A DNA stretch of 64,000 nt from Rhodocyclaceae bacterium (GTDB lineage: Bacteria > Pseudomonadota > Gammaproteobacteria > Burkholderiales > Usitatibacteraceae), in assembly GCA_020247545.1 (NCBI GenBank), contig JADCIX010000005.1, positions 62,001 to 126,000 on the forward strand, given 5' to 3'. The notes below the pieces were generated by a model that was not told the DNA's origin, made no database searches, and worked only from the letters and a program-made list of their open reading frames with translations. Each line of letters begins with the position of its first letter. Position 1 is the stretch's first letter. Of the stretch, positions 1 to 9,986 are shown one piece after another. A program made the translations under genes and the position numbers.

Positions 1-1077
1 ACAAATGCTGACAAACCGCTCACGGCGCTTATCGCTGTTGTACCAAAACGTCTGCATGATGCCCAAAATCCAAAATACGCGGCCATGCGCTTTCATGAAC
101 CGCTTTCTCGCAGATGCGAGCGCGCTGACTTGATTGGTTGCAAAAAATTGCAGCGCCGCCTCAGCGGCCAGCCGACCGCCTAACATCGCGTAATAAATAC
201 CCTCACCGGAAGCAGGTGCCACGACGCCGGCTGCGTCACCTGCAAGCACCACATCACGACCGTTATCCCAACGCTTGAGTGGCTTCATCGGTAGCGGTGC
301 GCCCTCGCGGCGTACGGTTGCGGCGTCCTTTAGTCCCGCCGCCTCACGTAATACTGCGGTGGCGTTTCGAATGGAGAAACCCTTGTGCGCGGTTCCCATG
401 CCGACACTCGTCGTGTTGCCGTGTGGGAACACCCAACCATAAAAGTCAGGCGAGACAACACCTTGGTAGTAGACATCACAACGCGCCGGATCGAAGCTGG
501 TCGTCGCCGCGGGCGACTGCACAATCTCGTGGTAAGCATAGACATAGTTCACATCGGCTGCGGCATCGACTTCCTGACGTGCAACCTTTGACGAAGCCCC
601 ATCGGCACCGATCACCAGACGGGTGCGCACCATGTGTGATCGCTTATGCTCAACCCCATCCCCACATTCATTACCTGTACTGTAGTGGACAATTGCGTAG
701 CCGGCGCTATCACGCGTGATCGACTCATAACTGCCGGTGACGCGGGTTGCACCCAACAACTCTGCGCGCGCACGTAGCCACTCATCAAAATGTTCACGAT
801 CGACCATGCCGACAAATCCACCGGTAATCGGCATATCGACGGCAATGCCCTTTGGTGACACCATACGCGCCGATGTGACCTTTGCCACCAGCAATTCATC
901 TGGGATGGAAAACTCTTCAATGGCAGCGGGCGGGATTGCACCGCCACAAGGCTTGATACGGCCGGCTTTATCTAGCAGCATGACGCGTTTGCCCTTGCGA
1001 GCCAAGTCGCTCGCTGCGGTTGAACCCGAAGGCCCGCCCCCTACAACCACTACGTCGTACACGTCTAGGTTCAGCAT
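1..1077 (-). CDS. bchP: Geranylgeranyl reductase BchP (3' end cut by window edge)
   Basis: Reduces the geranylgeranyl tail of bacteriochlorophyll to phytyl, the last step of BChl a synthesis. Reading from an ATG at 1077, 359 codons are open to the left edge with no stop, so the last few tens of residues are missing. The N-terminus carries a Rossmann FAD motif (VVVVGGGPSGSTAA, residues 8-21), followed by KPCGGAIPP and a second FAD-contact motif VLAGDAAGVVAPASGEGI, all typical of the BchP/ChlP family. It starts one base after the stop of the upstream PucC-family gene, so the two are probably translationally coupled. Start and identity are secure; only the C-terminus is unseen. Confidence 0.93.
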   Translation of the reverse strand, partial: MLNLDVYDVVVVGGGPSGSTAASDLARKGKRVMLLDKAGRIKPCGGAIPPAAIEEFSIPDELLVAKVTSARMVSPKGIAVDMPITGGFVGMVDREHFDEWLRARAELLGATRVTGSYESITRDSAGYAIVHYSTGNECGDGVEHKRSHMVRTRLVIGADGASSKVARQEVDAAADVNYVYAYHEIVQSPAATTSFDPARCDVYYQGVVSPDFYGWVFPHGNTTSVGMGTAHKGFSIRNATAVLREAAGLKDAATVRREGAPLPMKPLKRWDNGRDVVLAGDAAGVVAPASGEGIYYAMLGGRLAAEAALQFFATNQVSALASARKRFMKAHGRVFWILGIMQTFWYNSDKRRERFVSIC

Positions 1078-1078
1078 G

Positions 1079-2467
1079 TCAGTCGCTCCCTTCCATTCGA
1101 GGCGTCAATTCCAGCGGTTTATGAGTCATGCGATCGTTGACTGCGGTGGTAACTACAGCACCGGTCGTACGATCAATACGAATATTCATTGCTAACCAAG
1201 CAGCCGCGACGAACGCGATTGCTTCCAGTCCAAACACCAATGCATAAGCACTTCCCTGGCTGGCGGTACCGCCCATGAGCAGTTTGCCGAGATCGGCGAG
1301 CACGGTACCCAAGAATCCACCGACACCAAAGGCGATTGCCTGTGATGCGCCCCACATCCCCATACGAACCCCCTCGCGGGCGCTGCGTCCTTGCGACGCC
1401 ATCGCCATCATTGCGCCGATGGCGGCAATCGAAAAGGCGCCATTAGCAACACCCAGTAGAAATACGTTTTCGCGTAGCGGCCATGGCGTGCCGGCAACAC
1501 CAGCCACCACCAAACCAGCCTGTGCAATTGCGGAGGCGACACAACCGCCCACTACCCACGCCTTCAACGACGCCACCGCGCGTCCCTTAAACAGCGTTGT
1601 CATGAGCGCAACCAGCAACATGCCAGCGAACACACCACCATGTTGGATACCGGACAACTTGGTTGACTCGCCCGGTGTAAAGGCAAAAATCGCACCGGCA
1701 AATGGTTCGAGAATCAGGTCTTGTGCGCTATAGGCAATCATCGACACAAATACAAAAATGGTGAAATGACGCGCGTCTCGCTCTGACCAGACTTCCTTAA
1801 GTGCATCGAGGAATGCAGGCTTCGCGGCCTCAGTATCTGGCAATTCAGCCGTTTCTTTGCCATTGCCTTCGACACGCCAGATGGCCATCAGGGTGACCAA
1901 AAATGCAACCACCGACACGCCACCGGTCACAGAGATCATTCGCTCCGTAGAAAACGGATCGAGCAATTTACCGGCGACCGTCGCAGTAATTGCAAAGCCC
2001 GCAATCATCATCATCCATACCAATGTTGCCGCAGCGGCACGACGATCCGGTTGCACTCGTTTTGCAAGTAACACAAGGAGTGATGTGCCGCAGGCACTCA
2101 CGCCGCCGCCAATCATCACAAACGACGTAACCGCAAGCGCGGTGCCTGCGGCGAGGTTGGTGGCCATCAACGCGGTCGCCACTGCGGCCATTGTCCCCCC
2201 GATTGCCAACACCGCCATACCGCCGACAATCCAGGGTGTGCGGCGTTGCCCGAGATCGGAACCATACCCCATCCGTGGTCGTAGCATCTGCAACGCGTAG
2301 TGAAGCGTCACCAACGCGCCCGGCAATATGGCTGGCAATGCAAGTTCCACCACCATCACGCGATTGAGGGTCGAGGTAGTTAACACTACAATTGCGCCCA
2401 GCGCGGTCTGCACCAAACCCAATCGGAAAATACTCAACCAGCTAAAATTCTTCGTCAAAGAGCTCAT
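1079..2467 (-). CDS. PucC-family MFS protein between bchG and bchP (Bch2/ORF428 type)
   Basis: A 462-residue integral membrane protein of the PucC/BCH family within the MFS, with about 12 hydrophobic segments. In other photosynthesis clusters the gene between bchG and bchP is called orf427/428, bch2 or 'BChl synthase 44.5 kDa chain'. Its proposed role is handling or delivery of (bacterio)chlorophyll, not catalysis. Family signs are the N-terminal TLNRVMVVELALPA segment and the GxRRTPWI motif in the first cytoplasmic loop. It lies 14 bases after bchG and one base before bchP. It is the most divergent of the three PucC-family genes in this window. Identity by family and position is strong; the biochemical role is inferred. 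Confidence 0.88.
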   Translation of the reverse strand: MSSLTKNFSWLSIFRLGLVQTALGAIVVLTTSTLNRVMVVELALPAILPGALVTLHYALQMLRPRMGYGSDLGQRRTPWIVGGMAVLAIGGTMAAVATALMATNLAAGTALAVTSFVMIGGGVSACGTSLLVLLAKRVQPDRRAAAATLVWMMMIAGFAITATVAGKLLDPFSTERMISVTGGVSVVAFLVTLMAIWRVEGNGKETAELPDTEAAKPAFLDALKEVWSERDARHFTIFVFVSMIAYSAQDLILEPFAGAIFAFTPGESTKLSGIQHGGVFAGMLLVALMTTLFKGRAVASLKAWVVGGCVASAIAQAGLVVAGVAGTPWPLRENVFLLGVANGAFSIAAIGAMMAMASQGRSAREGVRMGMWGASQAIAFGVGGFLGTVLADLGKLLMGGTASQGSAYALVFGLEAIAFVAAAWLAMNIRIDRTTGAVVTTAVNDRMTHKPLELTPRMEGSD

Positions 2468-2481
2468 ATCGGTTTCGACCC

Positions 2482-3429
2482 TCAGCCGCCAGCAGCTTGG
2501 TTAAGGCCACGTACTGCGAATGCTGATACCAACATGCCGCTGACGTAGAAATTAATGCCCAGCGCGCTGTACCAAGTCGCCCGTTTTATCGGGTCGGCCA
2601 GAAAGCGTAGCATCAGCGCGCCCTGCACCAATGTCAGTGCCGCAACCGCGATTGCATGATTTGGCGTCTGCCAGCTAAACAACAATCCCACCACCGCACA
2701 CTGCGAGAGCAACATGACGCCGCAGGCCACGCGCGCGGCACCTTGTGCACCCAGGCGAACCGGCAGCGATCCCACTCCCATCTGGCGATCGCCTTCAATC
2801 GACTTAAAGTCGTTTAGCGTCATAATGCCGTGTGCGCCAATGCTGTAAAGCAGCGCCAGCGCCAAGGTTCGTGTATCGGGCATGCCACCGCTGAGCATTA
2901 CCGCAGTTCCTGTAATCCAAGCCAAGCCCTCGTAGGAGAGACCGCACGCGGCGTTTCCCCACCAGCCATTCAGCTTCAAGCGAAACGGCGGCGCACTGTA
3001 TGCCCAAGCGAGCACGAGGCCGACCACCGCCGCAGAGAGGCCCCATGCGCCCAAGAAACTGGCGACAATCAGGGAAAGAACGGTCCATAGAATGGCGATG
3101 TAGAGCCCCCACTTACCCGGCATCCGTCCTGACGGGATCGGTCGGTTTGGTTCGTTGATTGCATCCACGTGACGATCGTACCAGTCATTGATCGCCTGAC
3201 TCATTGCACAAACGAGCGGACCGGCCAAAATTACACCCAGAATGATGTAGAGCCAACGCCCCTCGACAGCAACACCGGATGACACCACACCGCAGCCAAA
3301 CGCCCACATCGGCGGAAACCACGTGATTGGTTTGAGTAGCTCGGCGACCGTTGCAATGGACGGACGCGCCAACGGTAGTGGTTGCGCAACTGTTGTCATC
3401 GATTTGTAGGTGTCAATCGAGTGTGCCAT
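2482..3429 (-). CDS. bchG: Bacteriochlorophyll a synthase BchG
   Basis: UbiA-family prenyltransferase of 315 residues that esterifies bacteriochlorophyllide a with geranylgeranyl diphosphate. The first Asp-rich motif is visible as QAINDWYDRHVDAINEPNRPIPSG (NDxxDxxxDxxxE), and the second region as LNDFKSIEGDRQMG. Eight to nine hydrophobic helices follow the family pattern. It lies 50 bases after ppsR and 14 bases before the PucC-family gene, with bchP next, which is the classic bchG-orf-bchP order. Length matches the family. Start is the ATG at 3429. Confidence 0.96.
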   Translation of the reverse strand: MAHSIDTYKSMTTVAQPLPLARPSIATVAELLKPITWFPPMWAFGCGVVSSGVAVEGRWLYIILGVILAGPLVCAMSQAINDWYDRHVDAINEPNRPIPSGRMPGKWGLYIAILWTVLSLIVASFLGAWGLSAAVVGLVLAWAYSAPPFRLKLNGWWGNAACGLSYEGLAWITGTAVMLSGGMPDTRTLALALLYSIGAHGIMTLNDFKSIEGDRQMGVGSLPVRLGAQGAARVACGVMLLSQCAVVGLLFSWQTPNHAIAVAALTLVQGALMLRFLADPIKRATWYSALGINFYVSGMLVSAFAVRGLNQAAGG

Positions 3430-3479
3430 CTAGATAAACGCATTCACCGTATCGTCAGTAAGTTGGCCAGAAGCAGCGC

Positions 3480-5084
3480 CTAGAGAGGTGTGGGTTCCTG
3501 ATCGTCTGGCGGAAGATCGCCCAGTCCATGCCGGCGCATCTTGACGTACAAACTCTGCCGGCTCAATCCCAACATTTCAGCGGCTGCTGCACGGTTATCT
3601 TCAGTCAGCCCAAGCGCCGCCTCAATACAAAGCTTCTCAATCAGGTCCGTCGTTTCACCCACCAGTTCTTTCAGCGACACACGGCCGACCAACGCGGTAA
3701 GTTGCTCGACGGAACGCGCTGTTGGGCCGACTGATGTCGAGGCCACCGCTCCACTGGTCGCACCTGGGTAGAAACTGTCAGCTTGCTGATCAGAGGGAAG
3801 CATGCCATTTCTATGTGTCAACCGTCCGCCTATATTGCGCACCGTGAACGCCATCGCCGGCGGATTGCTCGATGGTAATGCAACGGCCGAAACCTCGACC
3901 TCGGCAATCAAACCATCATCACCTCGCACGCCGGTGGCAAACAGCCTGACCAGACCGCGTTGCTTGAGGTTCGCCATCAATACATTGAAGTCGACTTCGT
4001 TGCGCCCTAACCAGCGGTCAAGCGCTTCACCACGTAATTTGTCGTGCCCCGAGGTATGCGCGAGCTCGGCAAATGCTTGATTTGCCCAAACAATGATGCC
4101 GGTCACGGTGGCGATCACGAACCCGTCGGCTGCCCGAGCGACTGCATCCAACACACTCCTGGCTTCACCGTCCACTCGTGGATCGACGGGTGTCTGCGAA
4201 ACGCGGACCAGCAAAAGCGATTGCTGTTCGTGCCGGAAGAGCGATGTCGAAATGAAGTATTCACTTGCGCCACTCGTACCAAGCGCGTTTGCATTTGTGG
4301 TTTCGCCGCCTCTGGCGGACAGCCAGACACTGATCTCTTCAGCCCTACCGTTGGCACGAACCCGTGCGAATAGTGACTCGATCATGTCAACGCTGCGTTG
4401 ATCAAATCCCGAGGGAAAGCGTTGGCCGACGATTGGCATCGATACATCGCCGAGCATCTTGGAAACCGAAGGATTGGCCTCGATGATTTTCTGCGTACCA
4501 GCATCAATTACCAACACGGCTTCACTCGACATCTGAAACAGCAGCCGGTAACGCGTCTCGGCATTGCGCAATCGCCAGTAATCCCGCTCCATCGAATGCT
4601 GGGCATCAACAAGACGCTGCTGGAGCGCCGACGTTGCGCGCAAGTCGCGGCCGAAGGCGATGATGCTACCGTCCCCGCCGAACCGGACAGTTGAATACAG
4701 AACCGGAATATCAACCCCCTTGGAGGACGGGTGATTCACTTGTCGCCATTTGGACTTTGTCGACGGGCTCTTTCCGGTGTACTCAACGGCCTCACTCAAC
4801 AGGGCGGCAACTTTTTGTTGGGTTTCCAGGGTGACCGAGTCCGACCACTGCCGACCAACAAACTGATTTAACCCATCACGTTCGAATTCCGCCCCGTAAT
4901 CCATGGAACGAATAACGCCTTTTGCATCAATGACAAGCGTGATATCGGCAGCCGATGCGATTAGCACTGCTGCCGCTGCGGCATCCATGCCTACTTGACC
5001 ATTTGCGGTCGCATCCCCCGCGCCCTCGGCGGCCAATAGAAGATCGGCTTGTGCAGCACCAGTTGGTTGCTGCCCGATGGTCAA
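3480..5084 (-). CDS. ppsR: Photosynthesis-gene regulator PpsR/CrtJ
   Basis: DNA-binding regulator of BChl, carotenoid and puc genes under oxygen or light control. The 534-residue protein has N-terminal PAS-like segments, a central PAS domain around residues 180-290, another around 315-415, and a C-terminal Fis-type helix-turn-helix (AAAEMLGLSRQSLYVKMRRHGL). It is somewhat longer than the usual 460-480 because of a low-complexity linker before the HTH. Only one cysteine is present (EKLCIEAALGL, next to the HTH). The second cysteine used for the intramolecular disulfide in Rhodobacter PpsR/CrtJ has no counterpart. It is followed by bchG and preceded by aerR. TGT-N12-ACA boxes that match its known target occur at four places in this window. 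Confidence 0.94.
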   Translation of the reverse strand: MTIGQQPTGAAQADLLLAAEGAGDATANGQVGMDAAAAAVLIASAADITLVIDAKGVIRSMDYGAEFERDGLNQFVGRQWSDSVTLETQQKVAALLSEAVEYTGKSPSTKSKWRQVNHPSSKGVDIPVLYSTVRFGGDGSIIAFGRDLRATSALQQRLVDAQHSMERDYWRLRNAETRYRLLFQMSSEAVLVIDAGTQKIIEANPSVSKMLGDVSMPIVGQRFPSGFDQRSVDMIESLFARVRANGRAEEISVWLSARGGETTNANALGTSGASEYFISTSLFRHEQQSLLLVRVSQTPVDPRVDGEARSVLDAVARAADGFVIATVTGIIVWANQAFAELAHTSGHDKLRGEALDRWLGRNEVDFNVLMANLKQRGLVRLFATGVRGDDGLIAEVEVSAVALPSSNPPAMAFTVRNIGGRLTHRNGMLPSDQQADSFYPGATSGAVASTSVGPTARSVEQLTALVGRVSLKELVGETTDLIEKLCIEAALGLTEDNRAAAAEMLGLSRQSLYVKMRRHGLGDLPPDDQEPTPL

Positions 5085-5156
5085 GACCGAACCCCGTAAA
5101 CATTAATATTGTCGACAAACTTCACAAAAGCCCTTCAATTAACATGCGTCTACTGG

Positions 5157-6059
5157 CTACAAAGTCACCCGGTCACCATAACAAGCCTTGGTGACAAACC
5201 GTTCACCCCTAATCAACGCATCTGTCACGCTTCCTACACAGAAATCCGCACCGACAGTTGTCGCCTTGTTAGGATCGTTAACAAACATCCATCCGCCGAC
5301 CATGACCACCAGATTCGGGTTGCGTGAGGCTTTTCTGACTGCAGCCAATACCTCTGGCAAATGTTCTAGCGCCGCCTCGCTCGACACGGACAATCCGAGC
5401 AAATCGATGTGTTCACGACTAACCGCTTCCGAAAGCGCCGCGTTATCAATCGGTAGTTCGCTGGAAACATCCCAGCCATCACGACGGAAGAACTCAGCTG
5501 TCATCATCAAGCCGAGCGTGTGTTGTTCCAGAGCCATCGGAGCCAGTAGCAGACGGTAACCAGAAGGGGTGACGGCAGCACCTTCGGCAAAAAACGCCGG
5601 GCGCAAGTCATACATCACCTGCTGGATGCGCCAGATTGCCAAACCGACTTCGCAAAAATTGCAATCGTCGTCGCCCCACAATTCACCCAAATACCGCGCC
5701 GCGCCGGTTAGTAACTCGAGGTAAATCGTCTCAACTGACGTCCCTTTGGCACGCCACAAATCAATCAACGAGCCAATCGCCGACATATTGTTTTGCAGCA
5801 GAAGGTGGGTGAACTCGGCGATGTCGTCGCGATTAATGTCCGTAAAACTGGATCGGATGCCATTGCTGCCAAACCGGGCTTTGCCAGGTGCCGCGGGCCG
5901 GTCTGCTGCGAGTAGTTGCGGAATGATCTGCGATTCAATCACGCTGACAAGTTGAACGCTAGTGGCGGCAGGTGCGGAGGGTTTACCCATCCTTCGCGAT
6001 GATGCTCTTGACCTTGTGTCGGCCTGCACTCCTGCGCCCATCATGGATCCGTCACTCAT
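5157..6059 (-). CDS. aerR: Cobalamin-binding antirepressor AerR/PpaA
   Basis: A 300-residue protein of the AerR/PpaA family, which binds a cobalamin cofactor through a B12-binding (SCHIC-type) domain and modulates PpsR/CrtJ in response to light and redox. The C-terminal half (about residues 150-290) is a Rossmann-like B12 domain, with EQHTLGL carrying the likely cobalt-facing His, DLLGLSVSSEAALEHL, and the VVMVGGWMF segment. The N-terminal helical part resembles B12-binding modular domains. Start ATG at 6059 is preceded by an AAGGAG Shine-Dalgarno. ppsR lies 72 bases downstream on the same strand, so regulator and antirepressor are co-transcribed. Its promoter region holds two PpsR boxes, implying feedback. 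Confidence 0.9.
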   Translation of the reverse strand: MSDGSMMGAGVQADTRSRASSRRMGKPSAPAATSVQLVSVIESQIIPQLLAADRPAAPGKARFGSNGIRSSFTDINRDDIAEFTHLLLQNNMSAIGSLIDLWRAKGTSVETIYLELLTGAARYLGELWGDDDCNFCEVGLAIWRIQQVMYDLRPAFFAEGAAVTPSGYRLLLAPMALEQHTLGLMMTAEFFRRDGWDVSSELPIDNAALSEAVSREHIDLLGLSVSSEAALEHLPEVLAAVRKASRNPNLVVMVGGWMFVNDPNKATTVGADFCVGSVTDALIRGERFVTKACYGDRVTL

Positions 6060-6241
6060 ATATGTGTACTCCTTCTCTTTTCACTACTCGCACCACAACT
6101 TGCCGTGACGAACCGAATCTGTCTGCGTTGCCCGCCCCTGCTGCCGTTGATCGATTGCGCGCCATACGTCCACAAAACACGGTCTTTGGGTGGTGGAGGC
6201 ATGAAAACTCTTATTTGGAGTAGGCACTTGTATTCAATTAA

Positions 6242-6259
6242 TGTCAATACTTGTTGACA
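6242..6259. promoter_or_regulatory. PpsR/CrtJ-type operator, distal
   Basis: TGTCAATACTTGTTGACA is a perfect TGT-N12-ACA site with extended symmetry (TGTCAA...TTGACA). It lies 183 bases upstream of the aerR start and about 235 bases from bchF. The embedded TTGACA on each strand could act as a -35 element, although no good -10 is seen at the right distance on either side. Paired binding with the 6422 box is likely because PpsR/CrtJ binds neighbouring sites cooperatively. Confidence 0.75.
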
Positions 6260-6421
6260 AAATACCCTCCAAACTTGCGTAGACAATCGGAAACTTGACA
6301 GTTTTACTCAGTTTATTTGCTGATTACATTCCCTTAAGAGGCTAATAGGCCACAAATAGTCGAATTAACTGAAAATACCGCTAAGTCGAAATTTCAGTGT
6401 CAACTGTGATTTCAAAATATA

Positions 6422-6439
6422 TGTCCATTTTTCTTGACA
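6422..6439. promoter_or_regulatory. PpsR/CrtJ-type operator on the bchF promoter
   Basis: TGTCCATTTTTCTTGACA matches TGT-N12-ACA exactly. Its right end is the -35 hexamer of the bchF promoter, so binding here would exclude RNA polymerase. Spacing to the upstream box (start to start) is 180 bases. Confidence 0.78.
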
Positions 6440-6462
6440 CTCCATTATTTACAGCCTAAATT
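6434..6462 (+). promoter_or_regulatory. Predicted sigma70 promoter of the bchF operon
   Basis: TTGACA at 6434-6439 and TAAATT at 6457-6462 are separated by 17 bases. The expected start of transcription is near 6469, giving a very short leader to the bchF ATG at 6494. The -35 is embedded in the PpsR box. Confidence 0.65.
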
Positions 6463-6493
6463 TGGCCAGCGAGGACATTTAAGGATTGCGAAG

Positions 6494-8303
<1,810 letters not shown>

Positions 8304-8304
<1 letters not shown>

Positions 8305-9986
8305 TGCAGCTAACCCTCTGGACATACGAAGGTCCTCCACACATTGGTGCGATGCGTATCGCCACCGCCATGCGCGGCCTTCACTACGTACTGCACGCTC
8401 CACAGGGTGACACCTACGCTGACCTGTTGTTTACGATGATTGAGCGTCGTGACCAGCGCCCACCTGTGACCTACACCACTTTCCAAGCACGCGATCTCGG
8501 CAGTGATACGGCGGAGCTCTTCAAGTCAGCCGCACGTGATGCATATGATCGCTTTCAACCGCAGGCTATGTTGGTTGGCGCTTCCTGCACGGCAGAGCTG
8601 ATTCAGGATGATCCGGGCGGTTTGGCGAAGGCATTGAACTTACCGATTCCAGTGATCCCACTCGAACTTCCTGCATACCAGCGCAAAGAAAATTGGGGGG
8701 CGTCAGAAACGTTTTATCAGCTGGTACGTGCACTTTGTACACCACATGCGCCGGCTCCGGGCACCGTCCGTGCGCCGCGTGAAAGGGGTAAGCGCCCGTC
8801 TTGCAACCTGCTCGGCCCCACCGGCCTAGGCTTTCGCCACCGCGATGACATCAAAGAAATCTCCGGTTTGATCATATCGATGGGCATCGATATCAATGTG
8901 GTCGCCCCTTATGGCGCCACACCGGCCGATGTCGCCCGACTCGGTGAGGCCGACTTCAACGTGGTGCTTTATCCGGAGACCGCGTCGCAGGCAGCGTCTT
9001 GGCTACAGCGGACCTTCGCGCAGCCATTCACAAAGATCATCCCAATTGGTGTTGGCGCCACTCGCGAATTCATCGCAGAAGTTGCGGCACTCGCCGGTGT
9101 TGATGCCGCGCCAGTACTCGGCGATCCACGCTCGCGCTCAACTTGGTATGCAAAGTCAGTTGACTCAACCTACCTTACCGGTAAGCGTGTATTTGTGTTT
9201 GGGGACGCCACACATGCGGTGGCAGCCGCTCGCATCGCCGCCAAAGAAATGGGCTTCAAAGTTGTTGGCATCGGCACTTACAGCCGCGAGTTTGCGCGTG
9301 ACATACGCGAGGCCGCAAAGTTGTATGACGTCGAGCCGTTAATTTCTGATGACTACTTGGAAGTCGAAGCGCGCATCGCCGAATTGCAGCCTGAACTGGT
9401 CCTCGGCACACAAATGGAGCGGCATATCGCCAAACGCCTCGGCGTTCCATGTGCGGTCATTTCCGCCCCAGTCCACGTACAAGATTTCCCTGCTCGTTAT
9501 GCGCCGCAAATGGGCTTCGAAGGCGCAAACGTCATCTTCGATACGTGGGTACATCCACTGATGATGGGCCTTGAAGAACACCTGCTAGGTATGTTCCGCG
9601 AGGACTTTGAGTTTCATGATGACGCCGGCTCGTCACACCTTTCACATCTCGGCGCCAGTAAGGAAAAAACAGAGACCAAACCCCAGCAACAGAGCGCTGT
9701 TTCAGCTACAAACACTCCAAATAGCCCGCCAATAGGCGTTGTTGACGTTGTTGCGACGGTGACCGCCACGGCGCGTAGTGACAACAACCTGGCTGGCACA
9801 CCGACCGCAGCAAACGGCCCATGGGTTGCTGTATGGGATGCCGATGCAGAAAAAGAGCTCGGCAAGATTCCATTTTTTGTTCGTGGCAAAGCTCGCCGGA
9901 ATACCGAACGATTTGCGCAAGAACGCGCGGTAGCACCAATTACGGTAGAGACACTCTATGATGCTAAAGCTCACTTCGGTCGCTGA
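8304..9986 (+). CDS. bchB: Dark protochlorophyllide reductase subunit BchB
   Basis: Beta-type subunit of the protochlorophyllide reductase, 560 residues, longer than the usual 510-540. The N-terminal part starts with [20 protein letters not shown] and contains [16 protein letters not shown]. BchB supplies an aspartate ligand to the NB-cluster. The extra length is a Thr/Ala/Pro-rich stretch at about residues 450-510 that joins the catalytic core to the small C-terminal PCP_red-like domain ([20 protein letters not shown]). The stop lies 29 bases inside bchH. Confidence 0.96.

Larger units (their letters stand above)
6060..6493. promoter_or_regulatory. Divergent aerR/bchF control region
   Basis: This 434-base AT-rich gap holds no convincing gene. 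It separates the minus-strand aerR-ppsR-bchG-bchP unit from the plus-strand bchF operon. It contains two perfect palindromic TGT-N12-ACA boxes and a sigma70-like promoter for bchF, listed separately. Short open frames here (for example 5972-6223 plus) run into aerR and show no family features. Confidence 0.75.

Noticed and set aside
1275-1733. Long plus-strand open frame opposite the PucC-family gene
   Set aside because: Low-complexity Ala/Thr/Pro shadow of a well-supported gene on the other strand; same holds for 1857-2300, 46722-47042, 51265-51954, 54260-54712 and 56814-57452.
6434-6493. Extended N-terminus of BchF from a TTG at 6434
   Set aside because: This stretch is the promoter (-35 at 6434) and PpsR box; the ATG at 6494 has a ribosome site and gives normal length.
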